A program made the translations under genes and the position numbers. A model generated the notes under the pieces. That model saw only the letters and a list, made by a program, of their open reading frames with translations. It searched no databases and had not been told where the DNA came from. Shown here piece after piece: positions 1-10,458 of a stretch of 64,000 nucleotides of DNA (the stretch's first letter is position 1; each line of letters opens with the position of its first letter). This stretch comes from Ryuthela nishihirai (taxonomy: Eukaryota; Arthropoda; Arachnida; Araneae; Heptathelidae): NCBI GenBank assembly GCA_038380435.1, contig JAWZYU010000010.1, positions 41,326,135 through 41,390,134 of the forward strand, written 5' to 3'.

Positions 1-144
1 ATTCGAATAGCTTCAGCTTCCGCGCTGAAAGTGGAGAAAATAGGATGGCGACTGATAGCCACATTCACTTGTAATTGTGGACATAGGATGCTTAATCCAA
101 CGCCATTGAGGGATTTGGATGCGTCTGTTCCAATAATTATGCTC

Positions 145-2280
145 TTATTGATTATTTCGGATCAGGTTGAAATCATGCAAAGTTGTACAAAGAGGATTAT
201 CAAAGGAATGTTGAAACGGGAACTTTTGAGTTGTAATCAGTATCTGAGGAGTAGACCAAGGAGAGTAGTTTAGCATTCTGGAAGAGGGTTTAACGTCGGG
301 AATCTGAGAGGCTGTCATTAGGTTTTTAGCTACGAGCAAGAATGGTCTTTGCGAAGTCTTCCATTTATAATGATTGAGATAATGCGGTGCTTGACATGCA
401 TTGCGAAAAGATGAGGCATACGGAGAGCAACGTTCTTTCAAATATATTTTGGTTGCCAGCAGGCGAGCAGCTATATTCAAAGGTATAGTTGATGTTAGTG
501 CATAGAGAATTGGGAGAGGTGTAGCTCGGGGAAGTCCAATGGCTGCTCGTAAGGCAGCGTGATAAATTGGATTAATGATGTTCCAATTTGACTGTGGAGT
601 AGAAGATAGAAAATGACCACAGTATTTATATTTCAATATTTCGATACGACTATATTCGATACGAGGGAGAATATGCACTCTTTTCCTAGTGAAAAGAAGG
701 GCTGAGCTTTTGTTGGCGTTTAGTTTTATCCTCCATTTAGTACACCAGATGTGAAAGAGTATTAACATCTGTTGCAATCGGCGAATAGCAAAATGTACGT
801 TCAATAATGAGTAAATCATAGCTGTATCGTCCGCGTATAGGGCCAACTTCACATTACACATGGTTGCGATGTCATATAGATAAATTTTAAAGAGCGTAGG
901 TCCCAATATTGAGCCCTGAGGCAATCCAGCTAAGATCTGTTTTGAAGTAGAAAATGATTCTCCAACCCTGACTTTGAAAGTTCTATTTCTCAGGTAGTCT
1001 GAAATGAGAAGAATCAACGCATCTGGGAATTTTACGTCAATAAGTTTTTTAATGAGACCATATGTCCAGATCCTGTCAAATGCTTTGGCAACATCCAAGA
1101 GCACAACAGCAGAGGATTCTTTTTTATTCCGTGCTTCTGACACTGTTTCCACCACTCTCAGATTTTGATGGACAGTGGAGTGAGATTTTCTAAAGCCAAA
1201 CTGTTCTGGCTGAATAACATTTGTGTTGCCCTAAAAAGTGTCAATTCTATTTAGAATAATTTTCTCAAATAATTTTGCAAGGCAGGATAGCAGGCTGATG
1301 GGTCTGTAGTTTTGTGGAAACAGGATCTTGGCCTGATTTGTGAATCATGGAAATTTCTGTATGTTTCCATTCATTAGGGAAGCTTGACAGACGTAAAACT
1401 CGGTTGAACATGGAAACGATCAATGTAAGTGCTTCTTCGGTAGATTTTTTAAAGCTGTGTTTGTCATTTTATCGTAACCAGCCGCTTTCTTGGTTTTCAG
1501 ATTCTTGATAATTTGTTTAATTTCACCGACATTTACATGTTTCAGTGTGGAAGTAGGTTTTTTTTAGAAAGGTGTTCACTTTTTTATTTGTGCGCTCAAT
1601 GAATTATCATCCACATGGTCATAATTAGGAGTGAACTGGGTTTCTAAAACATCAGCGAAAGCCTCTGCTTTGTCTATATCAGAATACACCAACCCATTTT
1701 TCCCATCCAATGGCGGCAGCGTAGGTTTGTACCCTTTCAATGCTTTTACCATTCTCCAAAGGGAAATCTTTGATGTTCAGCATGGTAAGCTTCTTTGTCC
1801 AGCAACCGTGCCTATGTTCATTTAGGGACTTCCTAAGTGTTGATTGCAGTTTGTTATAGGCAGTTTTGTCGTGGCGGCTTCGAGTCAGTTGCCTGTTTCG
1901 TAGAAGGCAGTTCTTTTCTTTAATCATGTTTTTCAGACCCTGTGGAAGCGGAGTGTCATATGAAACCTGCTCCTTGGCTTTGCTAAGAGATACGTATTGT
2001 AGAATGAATTTGTTCTGCAAGACGTTTAATATCTCTCGAAATTTCGGATTTACTCTGAGCATTTGTCACTCCATGTATGTTCTGATGAAGTGAAATTTTG
2101 AACTTTTCCCAGTTAACAGTAAACTGCTGTCTAACGACAGAAGTGTTGTTGGGAAACAAAGTGAACATCACAGGGTTATGGTCTGAGGAGAGTTCACTTA
2201 TTGCCTGTAGTTTGTAATGATGGTACATATTTTTATGCATAACTAAATCCAGAACATCAGGTGTATAGTATGGTGTGGCA
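145..2280 (-). mobile_element. Jockey-clade LINE fragment (endonuclease C-terminus to reverse transcriptase)
   Basis: Read on the minus strand this is the later part of a Jockey ORF2. The piece at 2240-1983 carries the endonuclease C-terminal motif SSDHNPVMF. The piece at 2062-1679 is the charged linker before the reverse transcriptase. The 336-residue frame at 1155-145 holds the reverse transcriptase, with DVAKAFDRIW, the template-grip motif LPQGSILGPTLF and the catalytic YADD (LALYADDTAMI). Jockey ORF2 makes a nicking endonuclease and reverse transcriptase for target-primed insertion. The reading frame changes several times, and the C-terminal tail and 5-prime ORF1 are absent. The upstream side stops near a hAT-like remnant. 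It is a dead copy, and the clade call rests on these motifs. Confidence 0.85.
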
Positions 2281-2289
2281 GGATAGTAC

Positions 2290-2454
2290 GTAAGTGTATT
2301 AGGAGCATCTACTAAGATTGCATATCAAGTAAAGTAATATAAGTTGACAAAAATTATAAGGTGGATTACAGATATTTATTTAGAATTTCAAGTAAAAACT
2401 TGATTTTGTTCGCGGGCCAAAAATTTTTTTGTGCGGGCCGCTAATTGGACAGCG
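2290..2454. mobile_element. hAT-type non-autonomous element remnant (one end)
   Basis: On the minus strand the right edge reads CAGCGCTGTCCAATTAGCGG, followed by two short GGCCCGC stretches around an A-rich tract. This resembles the terminal inverted repeat of the better-preserved hAT MITE at 48169-48502 (CAGGCGTGTCCAACC). The other end and a target duplication were not found. It lies between the Jockey fragment and the 3-prime end of an RTE-like LINE. Confidence 0.4.
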
Positions 2455-2730
2455 CTGCCTTAGACCTTGGTTCTACCCTCTGCGTCAGATACAATAATCT
2501 GCTACAACATGCAGAAACCATATCATACACATACATACAAAATCCTCATGCAGCCATGGGCTACGGAGATCGAACTAGACTGTGTAATTTTCCTCTCCAG
2601 ACGTTTCTCTTTTGAGCTACAGCTGCTGCATTTGGCCACTCTAGGCCAATTCTAGCAAGGTCCTGTTTGACATTGTCTGTCCATCGCAACCTAGGTCTCT
2701 CCCTTTTTCTGGAACCCTTAGGCACACTCT

Positions 2731-3790
2731 TCATAATTCTTTTGCCAATCTGCAGCTATTCTTACGGGCAACATGGCCAAACCAATGCAGTCTCTCTCTG
2801 CACAATATACTGCTCAAAAGAGGTTGATGACTCCTCCTTCTAACCTCGTCATTACTTACAAAGTCAAACCACCTAATGCGCAAGATACTGCAAAAGCATC
2901 TAGAATTAAAAGGCATCAAGTTTCTTGCTATTTTGCTTACAGAGGGTCCATGTTTCGCTACCACAACTAACTTTAGAAAGAACCAAACTATTCTACAGCC
3001 TAATTTTAGTCTTTAAATGTATACGGCTATTTTTTCACACTGTCCATAGATTCCTAAAAGTCCCAGCGGCAATCCCTATTCTTCTATTTATCTCATATCA
3101 CACATCACCAGTATCTGTTACATAGCTCCCAAGATAATTAAACAGAGACACTTGATCAAGTGTGCAGCCATTCAAAGCAACTGAAGCACCATCTGCCTGA
3201 CCAATTTTCATCACTTTAGTTTTCTCTCTGTTTATAACTAAACCTACTCTATTACCAGCCTCATCAACAGCCCTAATGAACGAATTCATCTCATCAACAT
3301 CATTGGCGAACAAGACCAAATCATCTGCATAATCTAAATCAGAAATTTAGAAATCTCTAGACCATTTAAGCCCAAAATCTTTCTCTTGCAAAGAATTTCG
3401 CATAACATAATCAATAACCAAACTAAAGAGAAAAGGAGCCAAAATGCACCCTTGTCTAATTCCACTAGCAATGCTAAACCAATCGCTGCAAGATGTATCA
3501 ACTCTCACACACGACTCAGTGTTATTATAGAGAGCTTTCATTACACTAACTAACTTATCAGGTATTCCATATGATCTAAGAATGAACCACAAATTATGTC
3601 GATCAACAGAGTCAAAAGCCTTTTTGAAATCTATAAAGCTAGTAACCACAGGTTTCTGAAACTCTAAACATTTCTCAAGAATCTGCCTAAGTGAAAATAT
3701 TTGATCAATACATCCCCTACCACTTCTGAATCCACACTGTTCATCACGCAGTTGTCCATCAACCAAATTCTTAATTATTTTTAGTATAAT
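2731..3790 (-). pseudogene. RTE-like LINE ORF, reverse transcriptase core and C-terminal tail
   Basis: This continues the ORF interrupted by the insertion at 3791-4753. The frame at 3802-3347 has the reverse transcriptase motifs DEQCGFRSGRGC, FIDFKKAFDSVDRHNLW and GIRQGCILAPFLFSLV. The frame at 3319-3098 continues from the active-site region (LFANDVDEMNSF) into LGSYVTDTGDV. The frame at 2964-2731 has the C-terminal motif WFGHVARKN that recurs at the end of the other copy. Frameshifts separate the three. It is a decayed retrotransposon polymerase gene, not a host gene. Confidence 0.8.
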
Positions 3791-4753
3791 TGTCGTGCCC
3801 ACAGAGATTTATCCTGCGGACACGACTTGGAGGGCCAAAAGGTCCTGGGATATGCGTTTTGTATGATGGAAACAAAGACTTGTTTTGTCATCAAGTTTCC
3901 ACGAAATTTTCCCTGACACCGTTTGCCACAGATGGCGAACTTCGCTCCAGGCATGGAAACTTCGAGACTAGAGAGTTCGGCCCGCATCAAAGGCCACAGG
4001 AAAGGCGTATCTATTTGAATCAGCTATCCTCGACCCTTGTCCGCGTCAGATTTACTCGTTGACAGCCGCTAGAGGTCGCGGCAAAAAAGGTGGGAAGGAT
4101 GAACTGTTAGAAGAAAGTGTGTCTTTTGTCTCTTGTTCCTCTCGCAGTCTGGTCGAGCAGTCCTCTCCCTCTGTCTCACGAGCGATGCGAGTGCCTTCGA
4201 GGAAGGTGCGTGATGATCCACCTTTGTCTTGCCCAGACTCGGCAGATAAGGTACAAGTTGCCGATGCCTGACTCCCCAGCTGATGTCTCCACAACGGCTA
4301 CATACAAAACAGGTATGGGTCACCATCATTCATAAATCTGAGATTTTCCACATTACGTTTCTGCCAGCCACTGCACTCCCAAATTGGGACCACGAACTAT
4401 AAGAACTTTAGAACTAGTAGCTCGGACTTAACATATGGACTTTGCTGGAGCAATTTTTGGCTCCCCATTGTAAAGGCTGTCATTGCCTAAGAGCTGCGTT
4501 AGAAGAAAATGTGCCCCGATGGAGGGAGTAACTTGTGATAGAGAATGTCTAAGTAGTACTTTTGTTAATAAATAGAGTGTTATTTGGTAAAACACGACTC
4601 CTCTCCATTTCTATTTATTGAAGGTGAAATTTCTTGGGTTACTCTGGAAAGAGTGTACCCTCGACAAACAGCGTAAATGGAGCACGGTCAGATATTGGAA
4701 AAGAAAGAATGTTGTACCGCCCTAATACTGAAGGGGGGGGGGGGGTCTACAAC
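3791..4753. mobile_element. 963-bp insertion with 5-bp target duplication, candidate solo LTR
   Basis: Removing 3791-4753 plus one copy of ATAAT (3786-3790 and 4754-4758) restores gapless alignment of the flanks to the uninterrupted RTE-like copy near 20465-20500, so this is a bona fide insertion. It starts with TGTCGTG and ends near CTACAAC after a long G run. It has no coding frame I recognise, and it contains a polyadenylation-like AATAAA near 4569. The length, TG start and 5-bp duplication suit a solo LTR of a Gypsy or BEL type. The end is not a clean CA, so the class is uncertain. Confidence 0.6.
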
Positions 4754-6103
4754 ATAATCATGCAAAGAACTTTACCTGGAACAGAAAGTAAACTAATTCC
4801 CCTATAGTTATCACAAGAATTGGGATCACCTTTTTTAAAATTTGGAACAATGATGGCTCTAGTAAAATCCTTAAGAACAATACCTTTATCATAAAAAATA
4901 TTCAAAATTTCAGTCAGCCATGTGACAACGCAAAAGTTCCCAGCTCTAAGCATTTCAGTGGTGATTTTTCCCACCCCTGGGGATTTATGCAGTTTTAATT
5001 TAGAGATAGCCAATGTGACTTCAGAATGTGATATAAGGCCATCATAAAAGCCAGTAGTGCATCTATCCTCATTACAAACAATGGGAGTAGAAATAATCAC
5101 ATTATTTAGAATATCTCTGAAATGCTCAGCCCACCTAGCTATCACAGAATCCTCACCTTAAACCACCTTGCCATGTTTATCCCTCAATCCCTGTGTACCT
5201 GTCTGTTTCTTCCCACATAAAACATTAACAACCCCTGCTGTTGTGCTGTCTAACTGCTTCCTCTGCTTTGTCAGCCAAGCTATCAAGCCAAAGATTCTTA
5301 TCAGCTGTTAACTGATCCTTTACACATTTATTAAGCTCGTTGTAATGCATTCTGTTAGGGCTAGTAGGATGTTGATTCATATTAATCCTGCACTTCCTCC
5401 TTTCAGAAATAAGTTCCATACCTTATCACTCAAATAATTTTGTTTCCTCTGATCCCTTTTACCCAAAAGAATACTGTTGGTTTCAAGAAAAGCCTTTTAA
5501 ACTGATCCCATTCTTTCTCAACTTCAGTAGTAAGCAAACCACGATTATCATAATGACTAAGTAGCCTATCATGGTATGCTTTGGCTGTATCTGGATCTTT
5601 CAGACCTTCAGTGTTGAAGGTAATTTTCATAACCTTAGCACAACATTTCTTAAGCTTCAGCTGCAAGACACTTTTGACCAGATAATGGTCAGACCGAATT
5701 TCGGCTCCCCTGTATGATCTGGTATTCCTAACTGAACTAGCACATTTGCTGTTAATTAAAATATAATCTATCATATTCCTGTGCAAACCATCAGGTGAAA
5801 CCCATATATATTTATAAATGTCCCAGTTTTGAAGTATGGGTTAGTTATTCGTAAACCATTAACTTTACTTACCTGTAGGAGACGTTCCCCATTGCCATTG
5901 GAACTACCAATACCAAAGGGACTTAAAACTCCTGCCCAAAGGTCAGAGTCAGTACCAACTTTAGCATTGAAGTCCCCAAGCACAAAAGAAATATCTCCTT
6001 TTTTTTTCACACAATTCAAAATATCCTGAAGCTGGCTGTAAAACGTATCCTTCTCGTTCTCATCAGAGTCCTCTATGGGGGAATAACAACAGATGACATT
6101 CAA
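4747..6103 (-). pseudogene. RTE-like LINE ORF, endonuclease to N-terminal reverse transcriptase
   Basis: Minus-strand pieces at 6103-5771, 5786-5430, 5419-5225 and 5145-4747 cover the apurinic-type endonuclease (VLGDFNAKVGTDSDLW, with the D and N of the catalytic GDFN motif) and a second endonuclease segment with RSDHYLV. Then come a basic linker and the start of the reverse transcriptase (KLHKSPGVGKITTEMLRAG, YRGISLLS). The pieces are out of frame with one another, so no functional protein is made. The last piece stops exactly where the 963-bp insertion begins. The same order of motifs is seen in the second copy near 21 kb, which confirms they were once one ORF. Confidence 0.8.
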
Positions 6104-6237
6104 GTCTTTAATTTTTGTTTTAAATTTTGCTCTAAGAAATTTTTCATTAATGCAATCAAATCCTAAGAGCTACGATAAAGTCACTTTGACGATAGAAAAT
6201 TTTAGGAGAAAAATCTAAGGTCCTCTGCTGGAAAGAG

Positions 6238-6620
6238 TGGGTTGTGGGTTGTTTTACCTCTGAGCAGTACTTTTTTGCACACCATGGGCTAAATGGCCAG
6301 GTCACATGGACCCCGAAGGCTCAGAGAAGGTTGGGGGAGGGGACCCACTGGAACAGCTGTTGGGAGACAGATGGTAGCCTCCCGTCAAAGCCATCCAGTT
6401 CTTTAACGTGCACAGGGTATGGCTCTCCCGCACACGGGGCCACGGCTTAACGTCCCATCCGACGGACAGCGGCCTTTCCAAGCCCATCGGTGTCCCCTAC
6501 TGACCGTGGCAGGGCGGGGAATTTTTGCGGAGATAAATTTCAACGCTGACCCAGCTGGGACTCGAACCTGGGAAATACAGATTACGAGCCTGGCGCGCTA
6601 CCGACTGAGCCACACCGCCC
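6238..6620 (-). mobile_element. tRNA-derived SINE, family A, with 13-bp target duplication
   Basis: The right end, read on the minus strand, is tRNA-like: GACTCAGTCGGTAGCGCGCC is seen (with small changes) as the A-box region and GGTTCGAGTCC as the B box of an internal Pol III promoter. A conserved body of about 300 bp follows, ending in AAACAACCCAC. The exact direct repeat CTGCTGGAAAGAG at 6225-6237 and 6621-6633 is the target-site duplication. Other copies lie at 14271, 26165, 43869 and 44556. It is non-autonomous and would rely on a LINE for movement. Confidence 0.9.
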
Positions 6621-6644
6621 CTGCTGGAAAGAGATGAGGATACA

Positions 6645-6960
6645 GACCCCGAAGGCTCAGAGAAGGTTGGGGGAGGGGACCCACTGGAACAGCTGTTGGG
6701 AGACAGATGGTAGCCTCCCGTCAAAGCCATCCAGCGTGTTCTTTAACGTGCACAGGGTATGGCTCTCCCACACATGGGCCACGGCTTAACGTCCCATCCG
6801 ACGGACGGCGGCCTTTCCAAGCCCATCAGTGTCCCCTACTGACCGTGGCAGGGCGGGGAATTTTTGCGGAGATAAATTTCAATGCTGACCCAGCTGGGAC
6901 TCGAACCTGGGAAATACAGATTACGAGCCTGGCGCGCTACCGACTGAGCCACCCCCACCC
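6645..6960 (-). repeat. Tandem partial second copy of the family A SINE
   Basis: This stretch repeats 6309-6620 almost exactly, at a 336-bp offset, and is followed by a third copy of the CTGCTGGAAAGAG duplication (6961-6973). It lacks the SINE segment 6238-6308. A segmental tandem duplication of the SINE plus its right target duplication explains this better than a second retroposition event, because no independent target duplication is present. Confidence 0.85.
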
Positions 6961-6973
6961 CTGCTGGAAAGAG

Positions 6974-8470
6974 ATGAGGATACAAATATGCTAACCAAAG
7001 ACAAACAAACGAAAATATAAAAATAACTATAGGCCATACTGTAACAAAAAAAATTCATCTTCACTATTAAAATATAGAACACATAATTGTGGAATACAAA
7101 AAATACCTAACTGAAAGGGCTGAATTCATAGCAAAAATAGATATACTAAGAATCTCTGATTTAACATAGTAAACGTACTCAATTACCCACTACAGAAGAA
7201 TAAATTAGTTATTTGGAACATGTTATATAATTTCCTCAGGCAAATTAATATGTACCACATCTTAAAATAATAACACTAATAAAACTCATCGACCAAATTT
7301 ATATTTAAATATAAAAGATATCATGGAAAAAGGTAGCAATAGAGATATAGTCAGTCCGAATCTTATTTCCTACCTACAATGGAAAACAAAAATAGACCTT
7401 TTTTTTTCAAAGAGGCATTAGAAGAAGAAGGATATACTTAGAAAAGGATTCCAACCCAGACCTCTTTTGCCATTTCTCAGATAGTAGCACAGTTCTCCCA
7501 AGCCTGATCCAAGAGACCAATCCTCCCCACCCACTGCATCAGTTACATACACAGCGTTTAGACTGTGGAATGTGTTGACTTCTTGGTGTTGGGATTTAAA
7601 ACTTTAACCAAAACACTCCACACGTACACGTTTTTCCCTCACAAGACGCCAATGCTAATCACCAACCCCACCCTATTTACCGGCTTAAGCTTGTGAACAT
7701 TGATCTTTCCGCCGTTCCAACATCTCCTCATTGCGCATGCGCTTATCACCAAAAGATACCACGGTATCTTCTTCAACCCTCAAACACCCCTCAAGGCTAA
7801 GGAAGGGACGGGCGGAGAGGGTGGTTTGCAGCTGGAAATCCAACACGCACGGAACGCCAAATTTCCCCAAGTCGCGATGCCGTTCCCAGTGAAAAGCTCA
7901 TTAAAGGGGATAAAGAACAGTTGGTGTGAGCCACTTAGGGAATGGCGCGTAGGAAAATGGGTCTGTGTGGTGCGGGCTTAAGGTGGGACAGGATACAACG
8001 AGACAGAGGACAAACAACACGTGGTCATCCCCAGATGTGATCCGCATTGCCTGTAGCAGGCTGGCAGAGGGGCTTGCAGACGGGACGCTGCTAAAAGGAA
8101 AACTGCAACTTCAAATTGGTTGAACATAAAAAAAAACAGAATAAAAGAAAAAAATTAAACATTTGTTTTCTAAAATAAAAAAAAAATTCTGATTTCAGTG
8201 CTAAACAGACCACACTGATGTAAAATAAATTTAAAAAAGAAGCAAACAATAAATTGCTAAGAATTTTAATTACAACTAAGCAATGTAGACTGATATGTGG
8301 AAGGAGAACTCCAAGCTGGCTAGCCGAAAGGAAGGCATTTTTCTTGTTCCCCAAGGACTCCAGCCCGGAAGTGCCAATCGGGACAACTTCACTTCTTTTC
8401 TCATCTCCTAAATCTTTTCCTTCCTTTTCCTTGCCCAAAATTTATTTTACCCCTAATTATTTTTAAATTT
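6974..8470. other. Non-coding AT-rich DNA, nothing recognised
   Basis: The stretch is AT-rich with A and T runs. The longest open frames (93 to 115 residues, for example at 7700-7981 and 8091-8438) show no domain, no codon structure and no neighbours that would make them genes. I see no transposon motif here. Confidence 0.5.
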
Positions 8471-8476
8471 ATGTTA

Positions 8477-8585
8477 AAAAAATCGATTGTTTCATTTTGT
8501 ACGGGAATAGAGCCTAAGGTCAGTTGGCAGCTGCCTCACCCAGGAATGTCTCTATTCCTGTACAAAATGAAACAATCGATTTTTT
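8477..8585. repeat. Hairpin: 36-bp inverted arms with a 37-base loop
   Basis: The arms 8477-8512 and 8550-8585 are inverted repeats matching at 35 of 36 positions. The loop 8513-8549 contains AAGGTCAGTTGGCAGC and CTGCCTCACCCAGGAATG. The same loop core recurs in a second hairpin at 9067-9147 whose arms have an unrelated sequence. Confidence 0.85.
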
Positions 8586-8599
8586 AAAAAAATCTTGCT

Positions 8600-9180
8600 G
8601 ATCTGAAATCTTACTGAAAAGACGCGGGGAGAAGGGGGAGTCAGTAAAGGTAGGCGTTCACTGGCCGGCAACCGACGCACGGCATTACCACCAGGAATTG
8701 CCATTTCCTCTGCTACCTCACTCACTTGCAAGGATTTTCCCGCCGAATTTCGCGATTCAGCTTGCTGCGCGCGCACCGAAAGTGGGAGTGGGGCAGTTTT
8801 ACAGCTTTGCGCGCATCAAAAGCAGTGGTCAAACCCCCAAACAAAGCAAGAAGGGTGGCGAGGGCCGCGCCAGTGTGATTAAGGGTTTAACATCATTAGC
8901 AGGCATGGGAATGCCGTTTGGTATTCTCCCTCTTCAATCCGTGGGCGAAATTGCCGGGGCCGATGCCTTCATTGCTTGCAAGTGAACGCTGTCTCATGAG
9001 AATGCAGGGGAGAATATTTTAATGCGTGTCTGTGTGCCTCCGTTGCTGACCAGTGAGCGCCTACCTTAACAGCGCTCGACTCTGTGTGCCAAAGGTCAGT
9101 TGGCAGCCTGCCTCGCCCAAGAATGGCAGAGTCGAGGTGAGCTGTTACTGACTCCCCCTTCTCCCTCACACAGAAAGCAA
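8600..9180. repeat. Foldback element with imperfect inverted ends, one arm carrying a hairpin insertion
   Basis: The stretch 8625-8680 reappears inverted at about 9025-9165. Matching blocks are AGAAGGGGGAGTCAGTAA against TTACTGACTCCCCCTTCT, and AAGGTAGGCGTTCACTGG against CCAGTGAGCGCCTACCTT. In the right copy these two blocks are separated by about 75 bp, a hairpin (9067-9147) that the left arm lacks. The left arm therefore acts as the empty-site reference. No transposase is present. Confidence 0.6.
9067..9147. repeat. Second hairpin sharing the loop core of the 8.5-kb hairpin
   Basis: TAACAGC plus GCTCGACTCTG (9067-9084) pairs with the inverted CAGAGTCGAGGTGAGCTGTTA (9127-9147), with a three-base bulge. 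The loop has AAGGTCAGTTGGCAGCCTG and CCTCGCCCAAGAATG at 9092-9125, nearly identical to the loop at 8516-8548. Confidence 0.75.
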
Positions 9181-9660
9181 ATCCCTTTCCTTTGTCCACT
9201 ATTAAGTTACCACCTAATAATAACACACTTGTCATTCACTACCTCATCCACTTTTTTTTCATAATTCGCAGGTGAACAATTTACATTATTTCACCTTCTC
9301 GAAAGTTGTAGGTTTGCTTCTTAGCAGGAATGCAATATTTTTGTAAATCTGATTTTAGTAATAATTTCTTGTCTTATTTCAAAGTGGGTTGTTATTTTTT
9401 TTCGTATATGATTGTTATTAAACATAACAGCAAATGATAATCTACAACAGTTTTGGAAACAAATTACAATATTCTTATTTTTACTATATTTTGAAGTAAA
9501 GATAAACGTATATCGTATCTATTTAAAAAATAGATGCGATATAGATTAATATAGATAGCCTAAAAGCTATGTTTGGTTTGTCCTAGTCTGCTGGACATGT
9601 TTGTACTTTCTAACTTCTGTTCCCAAATTCAACAATTTTCCTGTCTTCGTTTGGTTAAAC
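9181..9660. other. AT-rich non-coding DNA, nothing recognised
   Basis: No open frame of note, no inverted ends and no similarity to the other repeats in the window that I could see. Confidence 0.45.
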
Positions 9661-9671
9661 TGCTTTCTGCA

Positions 9672-9790
9672 ATTATCTCCATTGGTAACTTTGCGTTACG
9701 TAACGCAACGTTAATACTTGCGTTACGTAACGCACGCAATAATAACTTGCGTTACGTTAATTATCTCCATTGGTAACTTTGCGTTACGTT
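9672..9790. repeat. GCGTTACGTAACGC palindromes within a direct repeat
   Basis: The 14-bp perfect palindrome GCGTTACGTAACGC occurs at 9693-9706 and 9720-9733, with half-sites (GCGTTACGT) after each. The segment AATTATCTCCATTGGTAACT is repeated at about 9671 and 9757, both times followed by TTGCGTTACGT. It may be a small local duplication or a dimeric binding site array. Confidence 0.7.
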
Positions 9791-10278
9791 GGTACCTGTT
9801 CTATGGCTGCGCGACACAAACTTTGAGTTTAAAAATTGTTTTAATCGTTTTTTTACAGTTGGCCCACATCCAAAACTTTTCCCCTTTTTTAAGGGGGGGG
9901 GGGGCGTTACGGGAATAAGGGGCTTTATTAGACTAAACTTTCTTTAAGCTGCTGTTCTCATAAACCAATACAGCATATAAACTCAGAAGGACATGCAGGC
10001 AGGTACGTTAACAATGGACTAGGCAGGGATTTTTTTCGACTCATTATCGTTTCGTTCTTTTCAGGGTCATCCTCATTGCTTCGTGCTTCCCTTAAGAGCT
10101 CAAAGAGTGGGAGAAATCAAGGCATGATACTGCGTGTTTTTTATAGAACAAAAGATAAAGTATAGAACAAAAAAATGTTACATACAGATTTATAATGGTT
10201 ATTCTTACATTTCTAAAATAAATTTTTTCCCCAAATGAAAGAGGATATGCTTTTACCAATTATATTCACAGTTCATCA
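9791..10278. other. Non-coding DNA, nothing recognised
   Basis: Contains a G run at 9893-9904. No coding frame or repeat family was identified. Confidence 0.45.
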
Positions 10279-10458
10279 GCTTTTACTGGGTATTCACACT
10301 ATTACGCTGTATCTATCCACATGATGACAAAGGTATGGAGGAAATATTATCAGGGGGTCGTGGGTTCGGATCCCACCACGCTAAAGGCCACTTTTCTTCT
10401 ATATCTCTGTCATCATGAGAATAAAAACAGTATAGCAGTGTGAATACCCAACAAAAGA
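10279..10458. repeat. Foldback element with tRNA-like centre
   Basis: Arms of about 58 bp, 10279-10336 and 10401-10458, are imperfect inverted repeats (TGGGTATTCACACT against AGTGTGAATACCCA; CATGATGACA against TGTCATCATG). The 64-bp centre contains GTGGGTTCGGATCCCACCAC, which looks like a tRNA T-arm and stem or an RNA polymerase III B box. Sequences with GGATATGC flank both sides (10247-10254 and 10460-10467) and could be a target duplication. Confidence 0.65.

Larger units (their letters stand above)
2500..6165 (-). mobile_element. RTE-like LINE, 5-prime truncated, split by an insertion
   Basis: This element aligns throughout with the copy at 19225-22817. On the minus strand it runs from the endonuclease (6103), through the linker and reverse transcriptase, to a C-terminal tail (near 2690). 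The 3-prime end lies by a CATA-rich tract at about 2490-2520. It lacks the WNVRTL endonuclease start and the 5-prime leader, so it is 5-prime truncated, as is usual for LINEs. A 963-bp insertion at 3791-4753 interrupts the reverse transcriptase. I place it in the RTE group from endonuclease and reverse transcriptase motif style, without a phylogeny. Confidence 0.8.

Noticed and set aside
6244..6994. Plus and minus frames of 60-95 residues across SINE copies
   Set aside because: They recur in every SINE copy and follow the tRNA-derived body, so they are not genes.
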